Shown here: in pieces, positions 15,336 to 23,749 of the stretch
Numbering within the stretch: position 1 is the first letter of the stretch
Layout of the letters: each line of letters opens with the position of its first letter
Origin: Chitinispirillum sp.
GTDB taxonomy: Bacteria > Fibrobacterota > Chitinivibrionia > Chitinivibrionales > Chitinispirillaceae
Reading direction: 5' to 3'
Assembly (NCBI GenBank): GCA_007115975.1
Contig: SKJJ01000143.1
Span: forward strand, 1 to 40,136
Length of the DNA: 40,136 nucleotides
Translations under genes and position numbers: made by a program
The notes under the pieces: model-generated
What the model was told of the DNA's origin: nothing
Seen by the model: only the letters and a program-made list of their open reading frames with translations
Database searches by the model: none

Positions 15336-16417
15336 TGAGATGCCCTCCTCTTCTGACACACACCCTCTATTATTCCCTCCAACTGCTCAGCTCTTTTAGA
15401 CGCCGTATGCTCACAGAGGACCCTCTCTCGAGCCTTTTTTGCTATTCTGCTACGCTGTGCCTCATCCATCTCCAGAATCTGCCCCACCTCATCGGTATCG
15501 CTCACAAGCAGGATCTCAGTGCCGGGTGTGAGAAAAAGATCTATCCCCTGCCACTTATCACTTATGACAGGTACTCCACAGGATGCGGCTTCAAATATTC
15601 GGGCAGACGGACAATAACCACAACTGGCCATATCAGCCCTTGTTACATTGAGCGTAAAACGGGAAGAGCAGTAAAAAGAGGGGTGATCCTTTACATCGAT
15701 ATGCCCCAAAAAGGAGACGTTTTCACCCCAATGTGTCTGAGTCGGGTAGAGCGCACCTGCGATACAGAACTTTTTAAGGGACATCCGTAATGAGACATCG
15801 AAAAAGAGACGGTTCAGCACAACCTGGCGGTCTGAGGCATAGGTGCCAAGGTAGGACAGATCCGCTGCGCTATTTTTGGTCCCCACCGTGGGACAGTGGA
15901 CCTCCGGGTCTACACAGCCAAAAAGGGTGCTCACCCGGGCCGCTCCAAGGGCCTGCTGCAGCTGAACAAGTGAGCTGCCTGCCGTATAACTTAACACCAT
16001 ATCAAAATCAGCCAAACCTTGGGGCATAATGTAATCGGGCCATTTCCCCCGGCTCATCATTCCAAGCGTTACCGGCGTATCCATGTCATAAAACAACCGG
16101 GTACGGGTATTGGAATCAAAAACAGCCTCATATGCCGCGCAGGAGTCGGGGCAGTATGAAGTGATAATTGCTACATCACTCCCACTGAGCGAACTGAAAA
16201 CCTTTGACCGGACCTCATTCCATCTTGAATAGAGCACAATCTCCAACCCATCAACCCCACCAAAATCTCTGTTGCAGGCATAATAGGGGACATCCTTCTC
16301 AAAGAACATGACCCTGTGTCCCCTTTTAATAAGGGCTTTTATGATTCCTCTCCAAAGAGTAGCATGCCCGTTTCCCCATGAAGAGCTTACCGATAATCCA
16401 AAAATCACTATTTTCAC
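15323..16417 (-). CDS. CgeB-like glycosyltransferase (copy 4 in operon order)
   Basis: 364 residues. The GT-B N-terminal domain opens with IFGLSVSSSWGNGHATLWRG; the C-terminal Glyco_trans_1_2-type domain has LNVTRADMASCGYCPSARIFEA and GVPVISDKWQGIDLFL, closing with CEHTASKRAEQLEG. The layout is shared with the genes at 17932, 19059 and 20183, so these are tandem paralogues. GTG start with GGAGG 8 nt upstream. It is separated from the other three paralogues by the glycoside hydrolase and the THG histidine phosphatase. Donor and acceptor unknown. Confidence 0.88.
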   Translation of the reverse strand: MKIVIFGLSVSSSWGNGHATLWRGIIKALIKRGHRVMFFEKDVPYYACNRDFGGVDGLEIVLYSRWNEVRSKVFSSLSGSDVAIITSYCPDSCAAYEAVFDSNTRTRLFYDMDTPVTLGMMSRGKWPDYIMPQGLADFDMVLSYTAGSSLVQLQQALGAARVSTLFGCVDPEVHCPTVGTKNSAADLSYLGTYASDRQVVLNRLFFDVSLRMSLKKFCIAGALYPTQTHWGENVSFLGHIDVKDHPSFYCSSRFTLNVTRADMASCGYCPSARIFEAASCGVPVISDKWQGIDLFLTPGTEILLVSDTDEVGQILEMDEAQRSRIAKKARERVLCEHTASKRAEQLEGIIEGVCQKRRASQCGG

Positions 16418-16419
16418 CC

Positions 16420-17001
16420 TTAGCCTCCACTCTCACGGGCAACCAGCACTTCAAAATGACAGTTTAAAGATTGAAGCATCGCAGAGTCCTCAAAGATCTT
16501 CAGCTCACTGAGTGATCCGGGATCAACCCTCAACCTCAACTGCATTTCAAGAGCCATGCCACAAAACCAACACACCATGAGCCTCACACAGAGCGTATGA
16601 GTGACCATCACCACCACACCAGTGGGCTGCAGAGCAAACACCCCATACACCAGCCCAACAAGCCGCCTCTGTACCGAAATCAACGACTCTGCTCCAACTT
16701 GCCCACTATACTCACCCCCCGTTACCCATCTGAACTCACTGTATGCACCTCTTTTCTGCCCGAGACTTCCCCCATCAGCACCAAGCAGATCCTCACGTAT
16801 CTCCACTTTACACCTCAACCTCTCACCAATCGGCTCAGCTGTTTGTACACACCGCCTTAACGGACTGGTGTAAACAATACCAATTTCACGGCTGCAGAGC
16901 TGCTCTGCCAACACCAGCGCCTGAAAACGCCCCCCAGAGCTTAAATTGCCAGCTTTATCGTTGTCGGTCTCACCATGGGTTACCAGGATCAATTCACCCA
17001 T
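16420..17001 (-). CDS. Histidine phosphatase family protein with THG instead of RHG
   Basis: 193 residues with the phosphoglycerate-mutase-like fold: LILVTHGETDND at the N-terminus, TSPLRRCVQTAEPI (second Arg), EIREDLLGADGG (acid region) and VMVTHTLCVRLM (second His). The catalytic RHG motif is THG: the codon is ACC, so the first phosphate-binding Arg is replaced by Thr while the phosphorylated His is kept. Activity could be weak, or the protein could act as a binding or regulatory partner. The start has AGG about 4 nt upstream; the next gene begins 2 nt after its stop. Fold firm, activity uncertain. Confidence 0.85.
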   Translation of the reverse strand: MGELILVTHGETDNDKAGNLSSGGRFQALVLAEQLCSREIGIVYTSPLRRCVQTAEPIGERLRCKVEIREDLLGADGGSLGQKRGAYSEFRWVTGGEYSGQVGAESLISVQRRLVGLVYGVFALQPTGVVVMVTHTLCVRLMVCWFCGMALEMQLRLRVDPGSLSELKIFEDSAMLQSLNCHFEVLVARESGG

Positions 17002-17002
17002 T

Positions 17003-17923
17003 TTACCTGCTTTGTCCTGATTTTATCACATTTTTATGCTGTTTGTCCCTAACGTACCGCCTAACGATATCTGCTGCAAACTCTGCAAATTCAGTTAGTT
17101 CTACAGGTGGGCTTGTGATGGAGGAGACCACCCCCCGCGAGGGTGGAGTGAAACAGAGCGTCAAGGTAGTATCAAACTCCTCAACCTCTGCCATAAAGCG
17201 GTCAAACCACTCCAAAGCATCCGGCCTGTGCCAGTCGGCCCAGCTTATTCCGGTCCTTAATTTGCGTACCCCCATTTTCCTAAGCCACTCTAATGCAAAT
17301 GTGAGCCTGTGGTCCTGAAAATGAAACCACTGACATATCCCCATTCGAGGATCAAAGTGCTTTAAAGCCGGCTTTGGTGTGCCATCGGCCCTTATAAGCC
17401 CCATGTAAAAGTGGCGGTAATAGGAGCTGCCCTCACTCTCCTTGTGCCGGGTGGTTGCCTCCCATGCCGGTGGAAGGTCCAGTAAGCTGTACCAGTATAT
17501 CCTCTCCACCTTGCCCAACAGCAGCTGGGCGGTTCGATATAACCCAAACACCTGCACATCTTCGGCTCCAAAACTTGATGCTCCCACCTCTGTTACCCAT
17601 ACCGGCAGGTCGCACACCTCCCTGATTTCCTCAATTTTATCCGGCCACTCATCGATCTGCCAGTGATTCCAGTCCAGAGGAAAGCCGTGCACCGCAACCG
17701 CATCAAGCAGATCAAAAAGCCCATAACTCTTGAGCAGATTTACAAAATTGGGATCTATGGGCGATATTCCCCCCAATACCAGCGTTAGCGAAGGCACAAC
17801 ACTCCGTATGGCCTGCGCTGCATAGGAGGTCATATCCGAAAAGTGCTTCCAGTCCGGATCAAGGGTAAAATCCCAATGAGAAAGGTTATTTGGTTCATTC
17901 CATAACTTAATGGCCTCTATCAT
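17003..17923 (-). CDS. Clan GH-A glycoside hydrolase, circularly permuted barrel
   Basis: 306 residues. The protein begins at what is normally the fourth beta-strand of a clan-A TIM barrel: KLWNEPNN places the acid/base Glu at residue 10. The nucleophile region is VWVTEVGASS (Glu112), with HGFPLDWNHW between and YWYSLLDLP afterwards. After residue about 193 the first strands appear: GICQWFHFQDH (195-205), VRKLRTGISWADW (219-231), TLTLCFTPPSRG (253-264) and EFAADIVRRYV (281-291), which in ordinary GH39/GH5-like enzymes precede the WNEP strand. So the order is strands 4-8 then 1-3. Both catalytic Glu remain. No signal peptide, so it acts in the cytoplasm. ATG with GAGAGG upstream; 8 nt after the previous stop. 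Xylosidase-like specificity is only a guess. Confidence 0.85.
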   Translation of the reverse strand: MIEAIKLWNEPNNLSHWDFTLDPDWKHFSDMTSYAAQAIRSVVPSLTLVLGGISPIDPNFVNLLKSYGLFDLLDAVAVHGFPLDWNHWQIDEWPDKIEEIREVCDLPVWVTEVGASSFGAEDVQVFGLYRTAQLLLGKVERIYWYSLLDLPPAWEATTRHKESEGSSYYRHFYMGLIRADGTPKPALKHFDPRMGICQWFHFQDHRLTFALEWLRKMGVRKLRTGISWADWHRPDALEWFDRFMAEVEEFDTTLTLCFTPPSRGVVSSITSPPVELTEFAEFAADIVRRYVRDKQHKNVIKSGQSR

Positions 17924-17931
17924 AACACCTC

Positions 17932-19062
17932 TCAGACATGACGGGAAACATAGATTCTGTTGCGAACTTTTCTTGCTTTAACCTTTATTGCCTCTGAAAC
18001 ATAGTGGTCCAGCTCCTCAGCCCTGTGGGCAGCAGTATGCTCCACAAGAACCCTCCTTCTTGCCCTCTGCCCCATGGCAGCAATCTCATCTTCAGCCATA
18101 TCGGACAAAACCCGCAAAGTCTCTTCCCATGATCTGCTTACAATTATTTCGCTTCCTATTTCAAAAAACCGATTCAACCCGTCCCAATAATCACTGATAA
18201 CCGCAACCCCACACGCTCCTGCCTCAAACAGCCTTACACTTGGGGCATACCCCGAAGCCACCATATCGGCACGGGTAACATTGAGCGTAAAGCGCTGTGA
18301 ACAGTAGAATGCGGCGTGTTCACCGGGAGGTATATGCTCTTTTCTGCACACATTTGGTGGCCACTCTATATCGTCGGGGTACTGGGGTCCGGCCACAATA
18401 AACCGCCCCTGAGGCCATTTTTCGGCAGATTTGAGCATTAATTTATCGAGGACCTGCTGCCTGTCGACACTGTAGGTTCCCATATATCCCAGATCATAAC
18501 TCTTCTCAGTATCCTGGGGATAGTACTTCAACGGGTCAACCGAACAGTACAGCGCCCTGCTCATTACAGCCCCATACACCCTCTGAAGCAGATCGAGAAT
18601 GGGGCCACCGGCAAAGGATAGATAAAGATCGTAACCTGATACCTGCTCCGGAGTGATGTAATCAAACTCCTTTCGGGCCAGTTTACCTAATGTGACAGGA
18701 GTATCGATATCGTAAAAAGCACAGATACCCGTTGCATTGGACTGCACCCACTCTCCTATCTCCACCCCATCGGGCACAAATGAACCCACCATCACCAGCC
18801 GGGCATTTTTCACCACAGCACCAAAACGACTCCTGAGCTCCCGGACCGATCCATACAGCTGCACACTTCCCTCAAAAACCTCCGGTGGATCCCGGTGTGG
18901 GGCATACCAGGGTACATCCCTCTCCAAAAAAAGCACACTATGTCCTCTGGCCTCAAGCTCACGAACCAAACCCCTATAGGTAGTAGCATGGCCGTTTCCC
19001 CAGGAGGAGGTAATAGTAAGGCCGATTATGACAATATCAAACGAAGAAGAAGGAAGCATCAT
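17932..19062 (-). CDS. CgeB-like glycosyltransferase (copy 3)
   Basis: 376 residues. It shares the opening SSWGNGHAT...RG and the later LNVTRADMVASGYAPSVRLFEA and GVAVISDYWDGLNRFF motifs, then EHTAAHRAEELD, with the paralogue at 15323, its closest relative here. The start at 19062 follows AAAGGAG with an 8-nt spacer and overlaps the upstream stop as ATGA; an earlier in-frame codon at 19086 lies inside the upstream gene. It probably adds one sugar of the glycan; specificity unknown. Confidence 0.88.
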   Translation of the reverse strand: MMLPSSSFDIVIIGLTITSSWGNGHATTYRGLVRELEARGHSVLFLERDVPWYAPHRDPPEVFEGSVQLYGSVRELRSRFGAVVKNARLVMVGSFVPDGVEIGEWVQSNATGICAFYDIDTPVTLGKLARKEFDYITPEQVSGYDLYLSFAGGPILDLLQRVYGAVMSRALYCSVDPLKYYPQDTEKSYDLGYMGTYSVDRQQVLDKLMLKSAEKWPQGRFIVAGPQYPDDIEWPPNVCRKEHIPPGEHAAFYCSQRFTLNVTRADMVASGYAPSVRLFEAGACGVAVISDYWDGLNRFFEIGSEIIVSRSWEETLRVLSDMAEDEIAAMGQRARRRVLVEHTAAHRAEELDHYVSEAIKVKARKVRNRIYVSRHV

Positions 19063-20165
19063 CTGGCGATCTCCTTTCTGCCACATTTATACTGAGTTAA
19101 AGTATCGTGCACCTCTTTTGCCCGGTGCGTGTAGGTATGGTGCTGCAAAATGCGATTCCTTGCATTTTCCCCCATCTGCCTCGCTTGTTCTGTTGTTAAA
19201 TTTTCCAGAACTGAGGCAACCTCCTGCCCGTCAGATACGACAAAGCACTCTGTGTCCGGCTGGAGAAAACTCTCTATACCCTCCCATTTATCTGAAATGA
19301 TGCAAGCACCTGCCCCCGCGGCTTCAAATATCCTGGTAGGAGGAGAAAAACCGTACTGTGCCATACTGAGCCTGTTGATATTGAGAACCGCAAGCGCAGA
19401 ACAGTTGAAGGCATTGTGCTCCTGGGTGTATACATGACCCAGTCTTTTAATGTTCTCAAGATGGGGCATACAGCTCTCCCACCCATTTCCCCCAAGTAAA
19501 AAACGCCTGCCCGGAAGAAGTTGCGCCGGCTCGAAAAAGAACTCCTTCACCCGCTCCTCCCTATCAGGCATCCGGTTGCCCAGAAAGCCAAGGGCAGCAG
19601 TGAATCTGCCCTCTGAAGAGACCGGAAAATGGGTAGAGGGATCCAAAGCATTATAGATTGGTATGCAACTTCGCGCCCCGAACCTCACATAGGAATTGAT
19701 AACCCTGTGACCACCACCATAGGTGAAGACCATATCATATTCACCGATCAGCTTCAAAAAAGGGTCCTCGGGGTTGGCAGATACCCTGTCTAAGGTAGCA
19801 GGCGCATCCACATCCCAAAACGCCACTATTTTCCCCTCAGACTGAAACTCCAACACCGCCTCATCAAGATATTCGTCAAAACAGCCCACCCCACTGGTCT
19901 TTATGACCATGTCTGCTTGCCGAGCCATATGCAGTGCGCTTTTAATTCCCTGATTATCTGCCCCATATACCACACTTTTGGCATACGAGGGTTCATCAAT
20001 ATCACGATGCTTTTGCCTGTTATAAGCATCCGGCTCAAAAAAGGTGATCCTGTAACCCAGATCAGATAACCCCTTCAGCAATCCTCTGTAATAGGTTGCC
20101 GCGCCGTTCCAGTAAGCAGATACCAGACTGGAACCGAAAAAAGCCAAGTGCATCCTCTCGCCCAT
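19059..20165 (-). CDS. CgeB-like glycosyltransferase (copy 2)
   Basis: 368 residues. A divergent member: the opening reads SAYWNGAATYYRGLL rather than SSWGNGHAT, the middle has LNINRLSMAQYGFSPPTRIFEA, and the end has IISDKWEGIESFL and HHTYTHRAKEVHD. The C-terminal DxW and HT-HRA elements are kept. AAGGAGGAG lies about 4 nt upstream of the ATG. It overlaps the next gene by 4 nt and follows the previous one by 17 nt. Confidence 0.87.
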   Translation of the reverse strand: MGERMHLAFFGSSLVSAYWNGAATYYRGLLKGLSDLGYRITFFEPDAYNRQKHRDIDEPSYAKSVVYGADNQGIKSALHMARQADMVIKTSGVGCFDEYLDEAVLEFQSEGKIVAFWDVDAPATLDRVSANPEDPFLKLIGEYDMVFTYGGGHRVINSYVRFGARSCIPIYNALDPSTHFPVSSEGRFTAALGFLGNRMPDREERVKEFFFEPAQLLPGRRFLLGGNGWESCMPHLENIKRLGHVYTQEHNAFNCSALAVLNINRLSMAQYGFSPPTRIFEAAGAGACIISDKWEGIESFLQPDTECFVVSDGQEVASVLENLTTEQARQMGENARNRILQHHTYTHRAKEVHDTLTQYKCGRKEIAR

Positions 20166-20182
20166 TAACTCCTCCTTTTCTC

Positions 20183-21307
20183 TTATCTCACCTGCCGGTG
20201 ACCTATATCAGACGTTTTTAGCCCTAATTCAGTGCATATCATTATGAGTTCATCAACCCGGTGACTACATGTATGGCGCTCAAGAACAGCTTTATAGCCG
20301 CTTTGAGCCATTTCGAGAGCAAATTCATCGTCCCGTAACAGATCATTGAGAACATCTTTCATCTGTCTGCCACTTTTGGCAATCAGGTAATCCTCCCCCT
20401 CCCTGAACAGCTTTTCGCAATCACTCCACGGAGAGCAAACAAGCGGAATACCACAGGAGAGCGCCTCAAAAATTCTTATGGTAGGTATGCCGGGTAACGC
20501 CTCAACATAAGGCCTTCGGGGGATATGTACTGTAACCCTGAACTGGGATAACACCTCAGGAACCCGGTAGTTGGGCACCCAGCCGGCATACTCTATTCCC
20601 CCATTTTGCAACATCTTAAGAGCCTGCTCATGATAACGTACTCCATGCACCCTGCACCGCAACCGTAATACTTTTACCGGCCCAACAAGAAACTCCCAGA
20701 GCTCCTCGCTGCGCTCCTCATCCCCCCAGTTACCAATCCACACAAGATCACCCTGCTTTTGAGTATTTTGCCTGGGAGAAAAGATTCTGGTGTCCGCAGC
20801 TTCATGCCATGTCCATACCCGCCTTGCCCAACAACGCCGCAGATAGATCTGTCGGATAATTTCCCCGAAAGCTAACACTCCATCGTAATTTGAGAGATCA
20901 AACGCAGACATCGCCTCCGGATCGGTGACAGAACGATGATGTGTGTCGTGGAAAAGAGCACGGCATGAAGCTGTTTTACTTCTGTATTCCCCGATCTTGC
21001 GAACCAGTTGAGGATCATTCCACTCATGCACGATGATCAGATCGGTCCCTTCAAGCTCTTTATGCAGATCCAAAGAGTGAAGATCATACCTTTTGCTGCT
21101 TAAGGAGGGGTAGTGCTGTCTGAAACTCTCCACCACCCCTTCACCATAGTCCCGTATAAGATTACCCAAACTCCAGCTTTCACGTGGCTCATAGAGACTG
21201 ACCTCATCTCCCCTGCTCTGCAACTCCACTGCAATGCCTCTTAGAAAATGGGCGTTTCCATGGTTCCAGTCGGCGATAAAGGAGTGTGCAAAGATAGCTA
21301 TGCGCAC
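20183..21307 (-). CDS. CgeB-like glycosyltransferase (copy 1)
   Basis: 374 residues. The most divergent of the four: ADWNHGNAHFLRGIA at the N-terminus, DLIIVHEWNDPQLV, FHDTHHRSVTDP, then WIGNWGDEERSEEL, PTIRIFEALSCGIPLVCSPWSDCEKLF and ERHTCSHRVDEL at the C-terminus. The FHDTHHR segment and GNWGDEERS are typical of CgeB/DUF3880-type proteins. GTG start with GGGGG 4 nt upstream; its first 10 nt overlap the end of the GT4 gene in another frame. Confidence 0.87.
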   Translation of the reverse strand: MRIAIFAHSFIADWNHGNAHFLRGIAVELQSRGDEVSLYEPRESWSLGNLIRDYGEGVVESFRQHYPSLSSKRYDLHSLDLHKELEGTDLIIVHEWNDPQLVRKIGEYRSKTASCRALFHDTHHRSVTDPEAMSAFDLSNYDGVLAFGEIIRQIYLRRCWARRVWTWHEAADTRIFSPRQNTQKQGDLVWIGNWGDEERSEELWEFLVGPVKVLRLRCRVHGVRYHEQALKMLQNGGIEYAGWVPNYRVPEVLSQFRVTVHIPRRPYVEALPGIPTIRIFEALSCGIPLVCSPWSDCEKLFREGEDYLIAKSGRQMKDVLNDLLRDDEFALEMAQSGYKAVLERHTCSHRVDELIMICTELGLKTSDIGHRQVR

Positions 21308-22401
21308 ATAACCCCCTTTTTACCCTCACTGGATGCACCTTTTTTCCACTCAATCAGCTCTTTATACAGCTGCAGATAAGAGAGGGTCATTTTGGAGACG
21401 GAGTACTCCAAAGCTCTCTGACGCGCCATCTCGGCATACTCCCGGCGCAACCACGGTTTGTGGATCAGGCTCTGTAGAGTATCCACAAGCTCTTCATTGT
21501 TGTCGGGATCCACATACAGCGCACTCTCTCCCCAGATCTCCCGCAGCGAAGGGATATCACCCAAAACCAACGCAGACTCACACAGTGCAGCCTCAAGAAC
21601 AGAGAGGCCAAATGGTTCATATCTAGCAGGAAGAGCATAAATGGATGCGGCTCCCATCCATGACGCAAGCTCAAATTCACTGCATTTTCCAAGCCAGTAC
21701 ACTCCAATCTTCTCCCCTTCTTCCATCCTTTCTCCTGCTGCCAGTACATGCCAGGGCAAACGGTGCGCTACCGAAGAGAGCGCTTTTATATTCTTTCCCT
21801 CATCCCAAAGCCGACCAGCGGTAAGTATGAAGGGATCTTTAACCCGGGGAACAAACCGGTGACGACTTCTTCCATTGCTTATGACTTTGCCGATAAAGGA
21901 GACGGAGTAGATATCAGATAATTCATTTAGCATATATTGCGATGGAGCAACCAGAAAATCAGCTCCCCTGATCCCCTCAGCGATCCGCTTTTTGTATTCA
22001 CCCCATTGACTCGGCGGTGGTTGGTGCCCCTTAACACTCCTGAACCACGAGTAGACACAGGAGTGAGCAACCATCAAAACGGGAATATTCCACCCTAAAG
22101 CCCCATGTGCATACCCATTAAGATGCACCAAGTCGGGAGAAATCAACTGGGCAATAGAGCCTATCCACTCCCCGGCCAGATCTACCTCCTCCCAGGGATC
22201 ATTCATCCACTCCAGCTTATAACTTCCTTCAAACAGTTCTATATTCTTCAACCCGGAAATATGGGTCCGCTGTTCTCTGTCGAGGGACTTTCCCATGGTT
22301 ACCAGAGCGACCTCTACCCCACAAATTCCAAGGCCAGCAGCTAATTCAACCGCATACGACCACACCCCCCCAACGGTATCCGCTGTCATCAACACTCTCA
22401 A
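21298..22401 (-). CDS. GT4-family glycosyltransferase
   Basis: 367 residues. The N-terminus MTADTVGGVWSYAVELAAGL is the glycogen-synthase/GT4 donor-side loop; later FILTAGRLWDEGKNIKAL and ARYEPFGLSVLEAALC (the E-x7-E motif) confirm a retaining GT-B enzyme. TTG start, supported by GGGAGG five nt upstream and the family alignment at MRVLMTADTVGG. The C-terminus overlaps the next gene by 10 nt. It probably starts or extends the glycan chain. Confidence 0.92.
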   Translation of the reverse strand: MRVLMTADTVGGVWSYAVELAAGLGICGVEVALVTMGKSLDREQRTHISGLKNIELFEGSYKLEWMNDPWEEVDLAGEWIGSIAQLISPDLVHLNGYAHGALGWNIPVLMVAHSCVYSWFRSVKGHQPPPSQWGEYKKRIAEGIRGADFLVAPSQYMLNELSDIYSVSFIGKVISNGRSRHRFVPRVKDPFILTAGRLWDEGKNIKALSSVAHRLPWHVLAAGERMEEGEKIGVYWLGKCSEFELASWMGAASIYALPARYEPFGLSVLEAALCESALVLGDIPSLREIWGESALYVDPDNNEELVDTLQSLIHKPWLRREYAEMARQRALEYSVSKMTLSYLQLYKELIEWKKGASSEGKKGVMCA

Positions 22402-22425
22402 ACCGACCTCCCGGATAAAACCCTT

Positions 22426-22719
22426 TTATTCCCCATCAAGACTAATAAACTTAAAGAAACGATCGCCGTTTTTTTGAGTATGCTCATCAAATACAAACAT
22501 CAGATGTGCCTGATCGAATTTTTCAAAAAAATCATCCCAGCTCACCGTTTCAAGATCGTCCCCCGACTCCTCATTAGGAAAGAATATCCTGATCAGCCCA
22601 GCCTCTTCCTGGGCTGCATAACGGGATTTCACCTCTGCCGGAACCCCGCCGTGCTGCTCTACCCATTTCCGGATAACTTTGTGGTCTTTTGTCATCCTTG
22701 ACCCGTCATAATTATGCAT
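22426..22719 (-). CDS. Small conserved protein often mislabelled glucan-branching enzyme
   Basis: 97 residues, no membrane segment. MTKDHKVIRKWVEQHGGVPAEVKS, then a LIRIFFPN segment and SWDDFFEKFDQAHLMFVFDE, match a small conserved bacterial family (R-x-W-A...PA-x-V, L-x-DFPG, SWDEFF-x-KF) that I recall being auto-annotated as 1,4-alpha-glucan branching enzyme without basis. Function unknown. The start at 22719 is preceded by GGGGGAGG and lies 34 nt after the oxidoreductase stop; the longer frame to 22806 overlaps that gene. Its place inside a glycan operon is notable. Confidence 0.7.
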   Translation of the reverse strand: MHNYDGSRMTKDHKVIRKWVEQHGGVPAEVKSRYAAQEEAGLIRIFFPNEESGDDLETVSWDDFFEKFDQAHLMFVFDEHTQKNGDRFFKFISLDGE

Positions 22720-22753
22720 ACCTCCCCCTTTTTCATAAAAAACCCGAATCTGC

Positions 22754-23749
22754 TCACCTTCCGTAGATCTTATCCAGAGCAACGGAGACCTTGTGATACT
22801 GCTCACACTCAGGATTAAACCCCTGCCCTGCAGATAGTCTCTGAGCCCAATCGACTATTGCACCAGACCCCCAGGGGTCAGGAGGTTCACACAACACCTC
22901 CCTTCTGGTGGCGAAATAACGCTCAAGAGTAAAGTCGTAGAAAGAACCATTCACATTTTTAATGGAAAGCGTGCCGTCTGTACCGTAAAAGGTCATCTCG
23001 ATAAGTGCATCCTGCCCCACCGAAAGCCCCCATGAACAGGCCATGCGAAGAGATGTCCCATTTGAAAGCTCAAGGGAACAGAGCGCATGGTCCTCAACCC
23101 GGTCTGAGTTGTACCTGGTCCCACGGGAATAGAGCCTGCTTGCCACGTTTTCCAAATCGGGAAAATCAAACATCCAAAACACCAGGTCTATTAAATGAAC
23201 CCCCAGATCCATTACGCATCCCCCACCGGATAACGCTTTATCATAAAACCAGGCCTTGTCGGGGCCATAGCCGTTGTGAAAAACAGCGTCAACCGTGTAG
23301 ATCTCACCAATATGCCCCTGCTGTATCATTCCCTTCGCAATCTGCACCGATTGAAGAAACCGGTAGGAGAAATCAACCCCCAAAAGCTTGTTGTTTCTTT
23401 TAGCTGCATCCAGCACCATTGCACACTCACCCGCAGTTCTGGCAAGTGGCTTCTGACAGAAAACCGAACACCCCCGGTTAAGAGCAAACAGGGCCTGCTC
23501 TGCATGCATGGCACTCGGAGTGGCAATCACTATTCCATCAACCGATTCGAGGTCTATCTGATTCATTGATGAACAGACTACCGCATCATCAACACCGCAT
23601 GTCCTCTTATCATCACAATCAACCAGATAGCATATCCGGGCAAGACCACTGCCAGCAAGCGCCTCCATCCTGTTACGTCCAATCCAGCCCAGACCAACAA
23701 AAGCAAGCTTTAACTTTTCTATTTCCACGGTTTTTATCTGTTCACTCAT
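22754..23749 (-). CDS. Gfo/Idh/MocA-family oxidoreductase
   Basis: 331 residues. A Rossmann domain with AFVGLGWIGRNRMEAL (about 16-31), then CQKPLARTAGEC (about 97-108), where the usual EKP catalytic-Lys motif reads QKP with Lys kept, and GGGCVMDLGVHLIDL (about 172-186), which contains the family's D-x-G-x-H-x-x-D. Such enzymes oxidise or reduce nucleotide sugars or inositols with NAD(P). Together with the MDR dehydrogenase and two epimerases it would make or modify the sugar unit. The ATG overlaps the dehydrogenase stop by 4 nt. Confidence 0.92.
   Translation of the reverse strand: MSEQIKTVEIEKLKLAFVGLGWIGRNRMEALAGSGLARICYLVDCDDKRTCGVDDAVVCSSMNQIDLESVDGIVIATPSAMHAEQALFALNRGCSVFCQKPLARTAGECAMVLDAAKRNNKLLGVDFSYRFLQSVQIAKGMIQQGHIGEIYTVDAVFHNGYGPDKAWFYDKALSGGGCVMDLGVHLIDLVFWMFDFPDLENVASRLYSRGTRYNSDRVEDHALCSLELSNGTSLRMACSWGLSVGQDALIEMTFYGTDGTLSIKNVNGSFYDFTLERYFATRREVLCEPPDPWGSGAIVDWAQRLSAGQGFNPECEQYHKVSVALDKIYGR

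Noticed and set aside
16597-17318. Several plus-strand frames of 87-191 residues opposite the histidine phosphatase and glycoside hydrolase
   Set aside because: Low-complexity Thr/Pro/Ser/His-rich translations with no start signals, opposite genes with clear motifs.
17003-17923. Glycoside hydrolase as a frameshifted or truncated fragment
   Set aside because: Both catalytic Glu are present, strands 1-3 are found at the C-terminus, and the start codon has a ribosome site 8 nt after the upstream stop, so permutation explains it better.
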